Shown: positions 21,286 through 29,336 of the stretch, piece after piece
Layout of the letters: the number at the start of each line of letters is the position of its first letter
Position numbering within the stretch: position 1 is the stretch's first letter
NCBI GenBank assembly: GCA_021323375.2
Contig: JAJPCT020000001.1
Coordinates: 1-38,546 of the forward strand
Length of the DNA: 38,546 bases
Reading direction: 5' to 3'
Origin: Candidatus Wolframiiraptor gerlachensis
Lineage (GTDB): Archaea; Thermoproteota; Nitrososphaeria_A; Caldarchaeales; Wolframiiraptoraceae
Position numbers and translations under genes: made by a program
The notes under the pieces: model-generated
Told to the model about the DNA's origin: nothing
What the model saw: only the letters and a program-made list of their open reading frames with translations
Database searches by the model: none

Positions 21286-24200
21286 TTAGTTGAGGAATTC
21301 CTCGAGCGACGGCTGGCCCATGCGGTTCTCAGCGCCGAAGATCCTTCTCACATTCTCGATTGCGAGCGCAACCCTCTCCGCGAGATAGCGGTCCCTGATC
21401 TTCTTCACGAGAAGGTTCTCGACCAGATCCATATATTTCTCCACAGCACCCCTAAAGACCGTTTGAGAGACCTCTCCACCACAATTCACGCATACGCCGG
21501 TGAGAGGCGGCCTCCTATACTTCCCCCCACATCGCTTACACTTGAACTCCTGGAGGAGGAATGCTCTCATGTTCCCGAGTATATCTGAGAGGAGGTGCGT
21601 CTCAACAATCTTCTCAGCGACCATGCACTCGTCAACAGCCTCGACCTTCTCAGCCAGCTCAAGTTGCCCCATGATCTTCTCGAGCATACTGCCATGCCTC
21701 TTATACGTGGACTCAACTGGGTAAGCGGTGAGGCTGCTCTGGGGATGCGTAAACCCGACTCTCAAGGGCTTGCCCTCGGCTAGGAGAGCCTTTATCAAGG
21801 GGATCTTGCCTGCGAGCTCGGATACGTGTCCACCTCGCTCCGCGAGCCTGTAGAACTCTAATGGTATCCGATTCAGGACATCTAGGTTATGCGCCTGCTC
21901 ATCAACCTCCTTCGGGTCTATTACTACCGTGAGGAGGAGAGGCGCATCCATCTTCCCGCCAATCTTGCTGGGTAGATAGAGCCTTGAAAAGTTTATCAGT
22001 GGATCTAGGAGCAGCATTATGCTATCCTCGTCGCCGTCGCAATCCCTTCTCTTCGCGGCGTGGAAGATTGGGTGGGCGAAGCATGCTAGGGAGTCCGTGA
22101 ATCCTATAACCCTGCCGACAACCCCGGCATACGTGTGAGGTGATAGAGCTGCTATCAGCACGCCCACGATATCCTCTATGGACTCGAAGCCATAGAATGG
22201 CTCCATGCCAGCGAGCTTGACGAGGAGCTCGTCGATGAACTTCGAGACCTTGAGTAGGTGCTCCGCGGCCTTGCGCGGGATGACAACATCCTGCGGCTTC
22301 AGTTCCAGTATCTGGTCTGGCGAGACGAGCTCCCTGCCATATATGTCATGTGTGTAGCCGAGCTCTCTTAGCTTCTCGACCGGCGTCGAGATCTGCCTAG
22401 GCGTGAAATGTGTCAGGGGGGCATTCGTCGCATCAAACCTTATCGTCCCATCCTTGTAGATGTAGAGGCCATATTTCGCCCTGAGAATGCCCTTCTCTAT
22501 GAGCTCCGGCGCCTTCACCGCGCTATTGAGGCCCTTAACGCCCTTGAGCCTGCTTGGCGCCTGCTCCGAGATCCTCTTCAGGGCATAATAGAGCTCCTCG
22601 CCTACGTTAACCATGAACTTCCTCGAGAACTTGATCCTGCCACCACACTTTGGACATTTAGCATCCTCCTCATATTCGACCTCGAGCCCGCATTCCATGC
22701 ATGTTCCAATGATCTCCGTCAACATGCCGCATCGCGGGCACCTCACCTTCCAAGTTACCTCGCCGCACTCTGGGCATTTTCTAGTGCAGAGCTCGACTGA
22801 TATTTTCCTGCCATTTTTCGCGGCCGCGACGAGGTCTCTCGTACTGCCGCCCGCATCGGCTATTGGGAAGAGCACGTTCACTGGGGGGCTCATCTCCCTC
22901 TGAGCAGCCTTCTCAGGCCTACCCATCCTAGCTCCGATAAATGATCCAGCCTTATCCCGCTGAGGTATTCCGGAGATGGCCTCAATCGCCTTGATTGGAT
23001 CGTCTCCTTCCAGCCTTTCATCGCTAAATGGTCTCAGGCAGGCTAGAAGAGCCTTAAACCATGATAATGGCACCTTTATCTTGCTCTCCGAGACCATGTG
23101 CTCGACGAGTATCCTTGTTAGCACTTGCTTAGCTGCATCATCTCGCGGGAGGGATACGTATCCATTCTCGATCAGGAGGCTGCTCGCGCCTAATCTTATC
23201 CAGCTTCTCAGCATCTCGAGATCATTTATTGAGGCATTTCTCCAGAATGGAAGGTATTCGGGGTGTAGGGGAATCTTGAGTGCTATGCTGAGCCTTATTG
23301 CGTCCTCGATGCTCGGCTTTCGGTGGAGTGGATCTTCTAATATCCAGTTGGCGAGCTCTCTAAGATGTGGGGGCGAGATGTCAAGCTTTTCCCTAAGCTC
23401 CTCGGCCCACCACTCCTCGCAGTATCCCGGCCTCCTAATCTCGGCATTATTCTCGATCAGATCTCCTATCGAGATCAGGATATCTCCTAGGAAGAGTATC
23501 TTCACGATCTTGCCCTCAACCCTTTTTAGATCTTCCTCGGACCTGATCTTCATCACGCTGCCATCATCTAACATGACTATCGGAGGCTCGATCGAGTCTA
23601 CTGGCGAGACTATTCCACCCTTCCCGGGATAATCCAGCTTAAGCTGGGTGCCTGTCGTGAGGTAACCCTTCAGGAGCTTGAGTGTTAGGGGGTGGAGGCC
23701 GACGGCCTGCATCCCAGTCGAGAAAGACCGGCCATATCTTATCCTGAACCCCCCGAAGGTCTTTGAGGATGAGAGGAGGGGCCTCCCGCCAACCAGCTCA
23801 TCCAAGTAGCTCTGCTCATCCTCATTGCTCACGAGCTCTTTCATCCTCTCAGCCACATGTCTTATCCAATCCCATCCCTCGAGGCCGAGCTCTTCCACGA
23901 GCTTCAAGACCTTCTTCGCCCTACCAGCTATGCCATCGTTCACAACCCTCAGGGCCCCGCCCCTGAGATAATTCGTCTCGATCCTCGGGAGATTCCTATA
24001 CGATGATGCCTGGATCCTGTCCGTGGCGATGCCTGTAACCTCGACCGGAAGCCTTCTCAAGATGAATTCTATCAAGTCCTCTGGGACATTATACTGGAAT
24101 CTCGAGACCCTTCTCTGATACGTCCTCAGCTCCTCGATGAATCTCATGACCTCCTCGTCAGTCGGCTTATACCTCTCGAGCCCGAGGAGCCTCCTAACAT

Positions 24201-24672
24201 GATCTGCTAGCAGGATTATTGACGCGAGCTCCGTCCCACCAGCAGATCTTATGGGCCCGGCGAAGTATACTGATAGGTGCTTGGAGCCATCCGGGTTCCG
24301 CTTGATCTTCACATCCACTATGCCCTCGGTTGGAGCGGCTGTAATGCATGGCGGTGTTAGGACTGCTAGACAGGTCCGTATGACCTGGAGCGCCAGCTCC
24401 TCATCACTCATCCTGCCCCGAAGCTCAGAGACCAGCTCCTCAGCCAGCTTGAAGGCAAGCCTCTCTTGGGAGATCCTCCCAAAGTATCTTCTAATCTTCT
24501 CAGCGACGCCTCGTGGTCCCACTAGGAGCTCAACCCTCTCGGCCAAGTCTTTGGCCAGAAGTATCTCGACCTCGGGGGTTGGCGACCCTATCCTCCTACG
24601 AGCCTCGACAGCAACCTGATAACACCTCTGAAACTCCCTCTCTATGAGCGCCCTATACTCCTCTTCATCCAT
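21286..24672 (-). CDS. polC: DNA polymerase II (PolD) large subunit DP2
   Basis: Catalytic subunit of the archaeal D-family replicative polymerase, 1128 aa. The catalytic aspartates lie in RDCDGDEDS (DCDGDED at about residues 876-882), the PolD equivalent of a double-psi beta-barrel active site. The N-terminal region (KHLSVYFAGPIRSAGGTE) and the double zinc ribbon CPECGEVTWKVRCPRCG...CMECG...CPKCGG near residue 635-690 are conserved, and a C-terminal zinc module (CKRCGGKY...CVNCGG) is present. No intein interrupts the active-site region. The TATA-like TTTTAAAT (about 24700-24707) lies about 31 bases before the ATG. DP1 is not in the window. Presence of PolD argues against a classical crenarchaeote. 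Confidence 0.96.
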   Translation of the reverse strand: MDEEEYRALIEREFQRCYQVAVEARRRIGSPTPEVEILLAKDLAERVELLVGPRGVAEKIRRYFGRISQERLAFKLAEELVSELRGRMSDEELALQVIRTCLAVLTPPCITAAPTEGIVDVKIKRNPDGSKHLSVYFAGPIRSAGGTELASIILLADHVRRLLGLERYKPTDEEVMRFIEELRTYQRRVSRFQYNVPEDLIEFILRRLPVEVTGIATDRIQASSYRNLPRIETNYLRGGALRVVNDGIAGRAKKVLKLVEELGLEGWDWIRHVAERMKELVSNEDEQSYLDELVGGRPLLSSSKTFGGFRIRYGRSFSTGMQAVGLHPLTLKLLKGYLTTGTQLKLDYPGKGGIVSPVDSIEPPIVMLDDGSVMKIRSEEDLKRVEGKIVKILFLGDILISIGDLIENNAEIRRPGYCEEWWAEELREKLDISPPHLRELANWILEDPLHRKPSIEDAIRLSIALKIPLHPEYLPFWRNASINDLEMLRSWIRLGASSLLIENGYVSLPRDDAAKQVLTRILVEHMVSESKIKVPLSWFKALLACLRPFSDERLEGDDPIKAIEAISGIPQRDKAGSFIGARMGRPEKAAQREMSPPVNVLFPIADAGGSTRDLVAAAKNGRKISVELCTRKCPECGEVTWKVRCPRCGMLTEIIGTCMECGLEVEYEEDAKCPKCGGRIKFSRKFMVNVGEELYYALKRISEQAPSRLKGVKGLNSAVKAPELIEKGILRAKYGLYIYKDGTIRFDATNAPLTHFTPRQISTPVEKLRELGYTHDIYGRELVSPDQILELKPQDVVIPRKAAEHLLKVSKFIDELLVKLAGMEPFYGFESIEDIVGVLIAALSPHTYAGVVGRVIGFTDSLACFAHPIFHAAKRRDCDGDEDSIMLLLDPLINFSRLYLPSKIGGKMDAPLLLTVVIDPKEVDEQAHNLDVLNRIPLEFYRLAERGGHVSELAGKIPLIKALLAEGKPLRVGFTHPQSSLTAYPVESTYKRHGSMLEKIMGQLELAEKVEAVDECMVAEKIVETHLLSDILGNMRAFLLQEFKCKRCGGKYRRPPLTGVCVNCGGEVSQTVFRGAVEKYMDLVENLLVKKIRDRYLAERVALAIENVRRIFGAENRMGQPSLEEFLN

Positions 24673-24698
24673 TCAAGATACCTATATGCTCCAACCAT

Positions 24699-24709
24699 TA
24701 TTTAAAAGA
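24699..24709 (-). promoter_or_regulatory. TATA-like promoter of the PolD large subunit gene
   Basis: On the minus strand the sequence reads TCTTTTAAATAA, centred about 31 bases before the start codon at 24672. This predicts a leader of only a few bases. Confidence 0.45.
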
Positions 24710-24778
24710 TGGAGATATGCTTGGTGATCGCGCTCCCACAAAATACGCGCAAGATCCCCCATGATCCAGTCTCAAGAA

Positions 24779-25618
24779 TTATTCTGTTAGCTTTTTCGGG
24801 AGTATTCGGCCTAGGGCCTCGAGTATCTCCTTAGCAACCTCCCTTGGATGCTTGAGGGATGGCTTGACCCCTATGAAGCCAAGCTCCTTTGTCAGGGATG
24901 CTATCTGTGGTGGGAGGAGGTTGCATGATGACAGTAGGCTTTCATCCAAAAGTATCTTCTCGGCGTCGCCGTCCGCGATTATCCTGCCGCGCTTCATCAA
25001 GATTATCCTCGGCTTTAGCTGGGCGATAAACTCGACATCATGACTCGATATTATTATCGTCCTACCCTGCTCCTTTAGGAGCCTTATCATCTGCATCAGT
25101 TTCTCCTTCTGGAGTTGATCTTGGCCTGTTGTCGGCTCATCAAGAGCTATGACCTCAGGCGACCATGCCAGTATTATGGCGAGCGCGAGCCTCTTCTTCT
25201 CCCCACCGCTCAGGAGGAATGGTGATGACTCCGCGTAATCCCCAAGCTCCATGAAGTTTAGCGCCCATTCAACCCTCCGTCTCACAACTGATTCATCATA
25301 GCCGAAATTTCTGAGGGCGAAGGCGACCTCATCCCATACTGTGCTCGAGAAGAACATCGACTCCGCGTTCTGGAATACTAGGCCCACTTTCTTGGCGAGC
25401 TCGGCGACGGTGGCGCTCTTCGTATCAACACCATCCACAAGAACCCTTCCACGAGTTGGCTTTAGTAGCCCGTTGATGTGCTTGAGAAGCGTGGTCTTCC
25501 CAGATCCATTCTCGCCCATTAACGCGATTACCTCGCCCCTTTCAATCCTTAGAGTGACGCCATCCAAGGCCTTGACCCCATTCGGGTAAACATACTCCAC
25601 GTTCTCAAAGACTATCAT
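24779..25618 (-). CDS. ECF-transporter ATPase (CbiO/EcfA type)
   Basis: Energy-coupling ATPase of a vitamin or metal ECF importer, 279 aa. Walker A GENGSGKT is at residues 35-42, the ABC signature LSGGE at 136-140 and Walker B VIALDEPTTGQD at about 157-167. The phrase FENVEYVYPNGVKALDGV at the start and LVFQNAESMFFSSTVWDEVAF near residue 80-100 are characteristic of EcfA proteins. It overlaps the partner ATPase gene by 4 bases. Two such ATPases pair as EcfA1/EcfA2. The T subunit is absent here, so the complete transporter must use one encoded elsewhere. Confidence 0.88.
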   Translation of the reverse strand: MIVFENVEYVYPNGVKALDGVTLRIERGEVIALMGENGSGKTTLLKHINGLLKPTRGRVLVDGVDTKSATVAELAKKVGLVFQNAESMFFSSTVWDEVAFALRNFGYDESVVRRRVEWALNFMELGDYAESSPFLLSGGEKKRLALAIILAWSPEVIALDEPTTGQDQLQKEKLMQMIRLLKEQGRTIIISSHDVEFIAQLKPRIILMKRGRIIADGDAEKILLDESLLSSCNLLPPQIASLTKELGFIGVKPSLKHPREVAKEILEALGRILPKKLTE

Positions 25619-26511
25619 CCGATCAGCCCCCTGACTTTCTCGACGAACTCGCGAATCGTGAGCGGCATCCTATCGAACCTCAAGCATCCCCCATGAGCAT
25701 TCACATATCTCGCGACCTCTGAGACCCTTGGAGGTGCGACGCCGTAAACCAGTAGATCCTCATCTTTTAGTATCGCTCTGGGGTTGTCGTCCCTAACTAT
25801 CCTCCCCCGATCCATTACTATGAGCCTGTCGGCATATGGGAGGATGAGGTCGAGCCTGTGCTCCGAGATTATTATCGTTAATCCCTCACGCCTGTTAAGC
25901 TCTACTATCGAGTCTATTAGATTCTTCGCAGACGCCGGGTCGAGGGAGCTCGTCGGCTCATCGAGGAGGAGTATCTTCGGCCTCATCGCGAGAACCGATG
26001 CTATGGCCACCTTCTGCTTCTGCCCGCCCGAGAGCTCGAATGGAGACCTATATCTTAGATCCTCTATGCCGAGGATCTTGAGCGCCCACTCAATCCTCTC
26101 CAAGATTACCTCCCGGGGGAGACCTAGATTCTCGAGTGGGAAGGCCACATCAGCCTCGACACTCAGGGCGAATAGCTGGTTATCCGGGTTCTGGAAAACC
26201 ATCCCAGCAACCTGTGATAAGATATGTGTCGGCATGTTTCGAGTATCCATCCCATCAACTAGAACCCGTCCGGACATCTCGCCCTCATAGAAGTTTGGTA
26301 TGAGGCCATTGAAACAGCGGAGTAGTGTCGTCTTACCGCAACCGCTCCTCCCGGCCAAAACTATGAACTCCCCCTTCTTCACCACCAGATTCACATCCCT
26401 GAGAGCATATTGGTCGCTTCCATAATACTTGAAGGAAAGGCCCTCGACGCGTATTATGGCTGGAGCTCCCTCGGCCTCTCCCCCAGCCTCTCGCCTATCA
26501 ACTCTAGACAT
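25615..26511 (-). CDS. ECF-transporter ATPase (CbiO/EcfA type), partner
   Basis: Second ECF ATPase, 298 aa. Walker A GRSGCGKT is at residues 54-61; AGMVFQNPDNQLFALSVEADVAFPLENLGLP, LSGGQKQKVAIA and ILLLDEPTSSLDP follow, all typical of EcfA. Residues 1-18 (MSRVDRREAGGEAEGAP) are not conserved, because the only canonical start, ATG 26511, lies 58 bases inside the upstream DHH gene. It is translationally linked to both neighbours. Pairing with the S-component-like protein at 17850-18611 is possible but unproven. Confidence 0.87.
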   Translation of the reverse strand: MSRVDRREAGGEAEGAPAIIRVEGLSFKYYGSDQYALRDVNLVVKKGEFIVLAGRSGCGKTTLLRCFNGLIPNFYEGEMSGRVLVDGMDTRNMPTHILSQVAGMVFQNPDNQLFALSVEADVAFPLENLGLPREVILERIEWALKILGIEDLRYRSPFELSGGQKQKVAIASVLAMRPKILLLDEPTSSLDPASAKNLIDSIVELNRREGLTIIISEHRLDLILPYADRLIVMDRGRIVRDDNPRAILKDEDLLVYGVAPPRVSEVARYVNAHGGCLRFDRMPLTIREFVEKVRGLIG

Positions 26512-27467
26512 CTCTCCAAGATCTCCTCCAGCCCGCCCCTCGCACAGAAGGCCTTCGCGGCTGATGCGTGTCCACCCCCATGTCCCTTAAACTCTTCTCC
26601 AATCCTCGCAGCAATATCCCTGCCAAGATTTATCCCTGTTGCGTCGATGAACTCCTTCAAGGCCCTGAAGGATATCGTAATGCCTTCATCGGATTCCCCG
26701 CCGACTATCGCCATGTGGGCGCCGAGGTTTACGAGACTCCTAGCTGCCGAGCTCTGGAAGCTACTAAGCCTACTAACAGCTATGATCCAATCGCCAGCCT
26801 TGTATATGCGCATCCTAGCAGCCGCCTTGAGCCTCGCAATACGCTCCGATACATCCATCTTAACCTCGAGGCCTTGGAGAAGCTCTCTTGGATCTATTCC
26901 ACGTGATGCTAAGATGCAGGCTTTCCTAAGAGCCTCCCGGTCAGCCGTCAAGAACCTAACAGTATCATAATATATTCCGGCGAAGAGAGCCTCAGCCTCC
27001 CTGATCGAGAGATCATATCCCAGATACTCCGCAATGTCGAAGAGTATCTCAGAGACCGATGAATAGTCTTCCGAGGTATATACCTCGGCCCTGCCGCTGA
27101 ACTTCTCCATGCTAGTCGAGTGATGGTCTATGACTAGGATATGCTTCCCGGATTCGAGAATGCGCGCACTCTCGCCGAGCTGCTCAGGGGAGCCGCAGTC
27201 CAACACCACGTAGGCGTCAGCAAGGTCAAAATACTCTGATATGCTCAGCCCAAGCCTCTCCATGAGGGCGGCGCTATGCGTCGATGGACCTTCCGGGATC
27301 GTGAAAAGTGGCTTAGCGCACATAAGCTTCTCGAGCATATTTGAAAGGACATAGGCGGATCCGATCGAATCCGGATCTCCGCCAGCATGCGTTAAGATGG
27401 CGACCACTTTGCCAGAGAGACTTCTAAGCCTCTTCGCGATAAGCTCTATCAGGGCGGCGCTCCTCAT
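26454..27467 (-). CDS. DHH/DHHA1 phosphoesterase, NrnA-like
   Basis: Predicted phosphoesterase of the NrnA type (nano-RNA or pAp hydrolysis) or a relative, 337 aa. Motifs are THAGGDPDSIGSA (Asp31, Asp33), VVLDCGS (Asp90), VIDHHST (DHH 114-116) and a C-terminal DHHA1 glycine-histidine loop GHGGGHASAAKAF. The start ATG 27467 overlaps the prefoldin stop codon (TGATG), so the two are coupled. It lies in the exosome superoperon, so a role at the end of RNA turnover, removing short oligonucleotides left by the exosome, is an attractive inference. A cyclic-dinucleotide phosphodiesterase role is also possible. Confidence 0.82.
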   Translation of the reverse strand: MRSAALIELIAKRLRSLSGKVVAILTHAGGDPDSIGSAYVLSNMLEKLMCAKPLFTIPEGPSTHSAALMERLGLSISEYFDLADAYVVLDCGSPEQLGESARILESGKHILVIDHHSTSMEKFSGRAEVYTSEDYSSVSEILFDIAEYLGYDLSIREAEALFAGIYYDTVRFLTADREALRKACILASRGIDPRELLQGLEVKMDVSERIARLKAAARMRIYKAGDWIIAVSRLSSFQSSAARSLVNLGAHMAIVGGESDEGITISFRALKEFIDATGINLGRDIAARIGEEFKGHGGGHASAAKAFCARGGLEEILERCLELIGERLGERPRELQP

Positions 27468-27829
27468 CAAGAACCCTGTCCCGAGAGGGCCAGCCTAAGC
27501 TCCTTCTGAAGGCTCTCAAGCTGCTCCCTAGTCCTCTGCTCCTGCTTCTCCAAGAGCTTCAGCCGGGTCTCGGTAAGATCTCTCCTCTCCGTCAGCTCTT
27601 CCACGATTTTCTGCTTGCTGGTTTGGATTAAGACGGGGCCGACCGCCTTATAAACTACTACATCATCCGAAACCTTCTGAAGCTCCTCAAGCGCGCTCTT
27701 CACCTCTATGAGCTCCATCTCGAGCCTCTGCTTCTCGATCAAGATGGCGTTGAGAGTCTGCTGAAGCTGCTGAAACCTTACAAGCTGCTGCCTGATGCTT
27801 GGTGGAAGCTCTCCCTCGCCGGCGGACAT
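27467..27829 (-). CDS. pfdB: Prefoldin subunit beta
   Basis: Subunit of the hexameric prefoldin chaperone that hands unfolded proteins to the thermosome. The protein is two long heptad-repeat helices joined by a beta hairpin: LPPSIRQQLVRFQQLQQTLNAILIEKQRLEMELIEVKSALEEL, then VYKAVGPVLIQTSK, then LTERRDLTETRLKLLEKQEQRTREQLESLQKEL. The ATG at 27829 (MSAGEGELPP) is preferred to an in-frame TTG 18 bases upstream because it fits the family N-terminus. The gene position after the Pcc1-like gene is conserved in archaeal exosome superoperons. Confidence 0.93.
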   Translation of the reverse strand: MSAGEGELPPSIRQQLVRFQQLQQTLNAILIEKQRLEMELIEVKSALEELQKVSDDVVVYKAVGPVLIQTSKQKIVEELTERRDLTETRLKLLEKQEQRTREQLESLQKELRLALSGQGS

Positions 27830-27874
27830 CTCAAGAAAGCCGTTCAACCGAGCTTAAAAGATTTCTTAACCAGC

Positions 27875-28195
27875 CTACAAGCCGAGACTCCTAATCGACT
27901 GCAGACATGCATCAATGAATCTGATGAAGGAGTTTAATGCTGCTCTGAGGGCGACTGGGTCCATGGCATATGCCCTTAGAATTAGTTTTTCACCCTCCAC
28001 GCCTACCTCTACGGACACTCTCCTTGAGGGGATATCTCTAGCCTCGGGGAGGAGTGCTCGATATATCGTCTCGGCCTCTTGCTTGCTGAGGTGGAGAATT
28101 ATCTCGGCCTCGAACCTACTTCTTTGGGAATGGTGTCCAGGCTCCTCCCGCGAATGTGTAGCCGCATTTTCTGCAGCTCCAGATCCCGACTGCAA
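27875..28195 (-). CDS. Pcc1 paralogue (KEOPS Pcc1/Pcc2-like), start uncertain
   Basis: Second Pcc1-fold protein of the window. The core reads RFEAEIILHLSKQEAETIYRALLPEARDIPSRRVSVEVGVEGEKLILRAYAMDPVALRAALNSFIRFIDACLQSI, a two-strand plus helix pattern matching Pcc1. It differs from the 7893-8159 protein in lacking the PDN-x-P motif (PEARDIPS instead). A Pcc1 paralogue called Pcc2 has been described as a fifth KEOPS subunit in archaea, and this is a natural candidate. The only canonical start is TTG 28195, which lies 80 bases inside rpl37ae and adds about 24 non-conserved residues. The true start may be a non-canonical codon after the L37Ae stop, so the 5' boundary is doubtful. Confidence 0.72.
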   Translation of the reverse strand: MQSGSGAAENAATHSREEPGHHSQRSRFEAEIILHLSKQEAETIYRALLPEARDIPSRRVSVEVGVEGEKLILRAYAMDPVALRAALNSFIRFIDACLQSIRSLGL

Positions 28196-28343
28196 CTCTT
28201 CTCACCCTTGGCTGATTACAGTTGGGGCAGATGTGCCAAGCCCTCTGCTCCCGCTCAATTTCAGCGACACGCTTCCTGAGAGTCGAGCCGTATCTAGGCC
28301 CGAAGCGCTTCGCCGGGTTACCCTTAATCCTGCCGACCTGCAT
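28116..28343 (-). CDS. rpl37ae: 50S ribosomal protein L37Ae
   Basis: Zinc-ribbon large-subunit ribosomal protein, 75 aa. The zinc site is ICPNCNQPRVRRVAVGIWSCRKCG (C-x2-C...C-x2-C). RFGPRYGSTLRKRVAEIE is the conserved N-terminal stretch and FAGGAWTP the C-terminal one. The ATG is at 28343, with GGGAGGAAGAGGGG just upstream and a TATA-like CTTAAATTAT (minus, 28374-28384) further up. It follows rrp42 after a 153-base spacer that holds a C/D sRNA, and it overlaps the Pcc1-like frame at its 3' end. Confidence 0.94.
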   Translation of the reverse strand: MQVGRIKGNPAKRFGPRYGSTLRKRVAEIEREQRAWHICPNCNQPRVRRVAVGIWSCRKCGYTFAGGAWTPFPKK

Positions 28344-28393
28344 CCCCTCTTCCTCCCAAAGCCCATGGCTCTCATAATTTAAGGATGATCCCG

Positions 28394-28455
28394 AGATGCT
28401 CAGCCAAGGCTGATTACATCATTCGATCAGCACCGCCTGGCCTCATCACCAGCCA
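28394..28455 (-). ncRNA. C/D box sRNA in the rrp42-rpl37ae spacer
   Basis: On the minus strand: box C GTGATGA (28449-28443), 12-nt guide GGCCAGGCGGTG, D' CTGA (28430-28427), C' ATGATGT (28422-28416), 12-nt guide AATCAGCCTTGG, D CTGA (28403-28400). Spacing is textbook for an archaeal C/D RNP. The D guide would target CCAAGGCUGAUU, predicting methylation of the fifth base, G. Its first eight bases match the conserved CCAAGGCU of 23S rRNA domain I as I recall it from bacterial 23S; this is tentative. The D' guide target CACCGCCUGGCC is not identified. A TATA-like box at 28473-28482 predicts a start at about 28451, so it is probably transcribed on its own. Outer ends are estimates. Confidence 0.85.
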
Positions 28456-28472
28456 TTAACACGTTAAATCGG

Positions 28473-28482
28473 GATATAAGTT
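28473..28482 (-). promoter_or_regulatory. TATA-like promoter of the second C/D sRNA
   Basis: The minus strand reads AACTTATATC, centred about 28 bases before box C. It lies between the rrp42 stop codon and the sRNA, and could also give rpl37ae an internal promoter. Confidence 0.5.
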
Positions 28483-28496
28483 TCAGGCCGCCGGTT

Positions 28497-29333
28497 TTAG
28501 GGGCTTTCAGCTAGCTTTACTGGGACCTCCTGGAGGAATTTTCTCCTAATCTCGCCCGTCTTCTCGATGACTATGTCAACTATGCTATCCATAAGCTCGA
28601 GGGGTACTTGGCCCGGAGAATTCTTCTGGACACATGTTATGTTGCCCTTTTCATCAGCACCCATGACGAGGGATACGTCGAGGACCTTCTCCTCTTCGAG
28701 CTGTGGGTCGAGCAAGAACTTCTCACCAATCACCCCAACCATCACGGTGAATGGCAGCGATCTAATCTCCGGGGTGAAGTATTCCCCTGTCTTCTGAAGC
28801 TTACCGTCAACCACATCGTATCTCGGTAGCTTAGCGGTTGCAAGGGCTGCGAGGGCAGAGATCAGTGAGGGGTCGAAATAATTTCCATCATAATCAAGCA
28901 CATAGATGTCGATGAAGAGCACGTAGACCTTCTCTCCCTCGATGAGGCAGAGCTTCTTCAGGTCTAGAACCCTGCCCTCCCTCAAGCTCCTATCAACGAC
29001 TCTTGCGAGCTCTATTCCCCGCTCATCTGGTGGGCCCGGCTCGAAGCTTGCCGAGGCCAGGGGGAGCAGCTCCGCATTCACGGTAAATGTTCCCTCATCA
29101 GGCCTATCTGGGAAAGGCACGCCCACCTCGACCTTGATGCCCGTTAGGATCTTCGTGCTACCCATGGAGACTAGTGCAGAGCCCTCTGCCTTCGACAATA
29201 GGCCTGTCTCAATCTTTATCGGCCTGAGATCGGTCGGCTTCCTCCCATCGATCCTTTTATCCTGGAGGAGTAAGCTGTAGATCTTGCTCCGCATTATCTT
29301 GGCTGTTAAATCCTTCTTGGGCGCAAGGGCCAT
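28497..29333 (-). CDS. rrp42: Exosome complex subunit Rrp42
   Basis: Structural RNase PH-fold subunit that alternates with Rrp41 in the hexameric exosome ring. KRIDGRKPTDLRPIKIETGLLSKAEGSALVSMGSTKIL is the family N-terminus; PFPDRPDEGTFTVNAELLPLASASFEPGPPDERGIELARVVDRSLRE and LYVLDYDGNYFDPSLIS-like text follow. The C-terminal region has MGADEKGNITCVQKN. The subunit is not itself catalytic in characterised archaea. At 278 aa the length is typical. It follows rrp41 with a three-base gap. Confidence 0.95.
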   Translation of the reverse strand: MALAPKKDLTAKIMRSKIYSLLLQDKRIDGRKPTDLRPIKIETGLLSKAEGSALVSMGSTKILTGIKVEVGVPFPDRPDEGTFTVNAELLPLASASFEPGPPDERGIELARVVDRSLREGRVLDLKKLCLIEGEKVYVLFIDIYVLDYDGNYFDPSLISALAALATAKLPRYDVVDGKLQKTGEYFTPEIRSLPFTVMVGVIGEKFLLDPQLEEEKVLDVSLVMGADEKGNITCVQKNSPGQVPLELMDSIVDIVIEKTGEIRRKFLQEVPVKLAESP

Positions 29334-29336
29334 GTT

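Noticed and set aside
21286..24672. Intein in the PolD large subunit
   Set aside because: The active-site region around DCDGDED is continuous and the length (1128 aa) is that of an intein-free DP2.
28344..28496. Missing RpoP (RNA polymerase subunit P) gene, often next to rpl37ae
   Set aside because: No CxxC zinc-ribbon frame of the right size was seen in the spacer, which is filled by the C/D sRNA and promoters.
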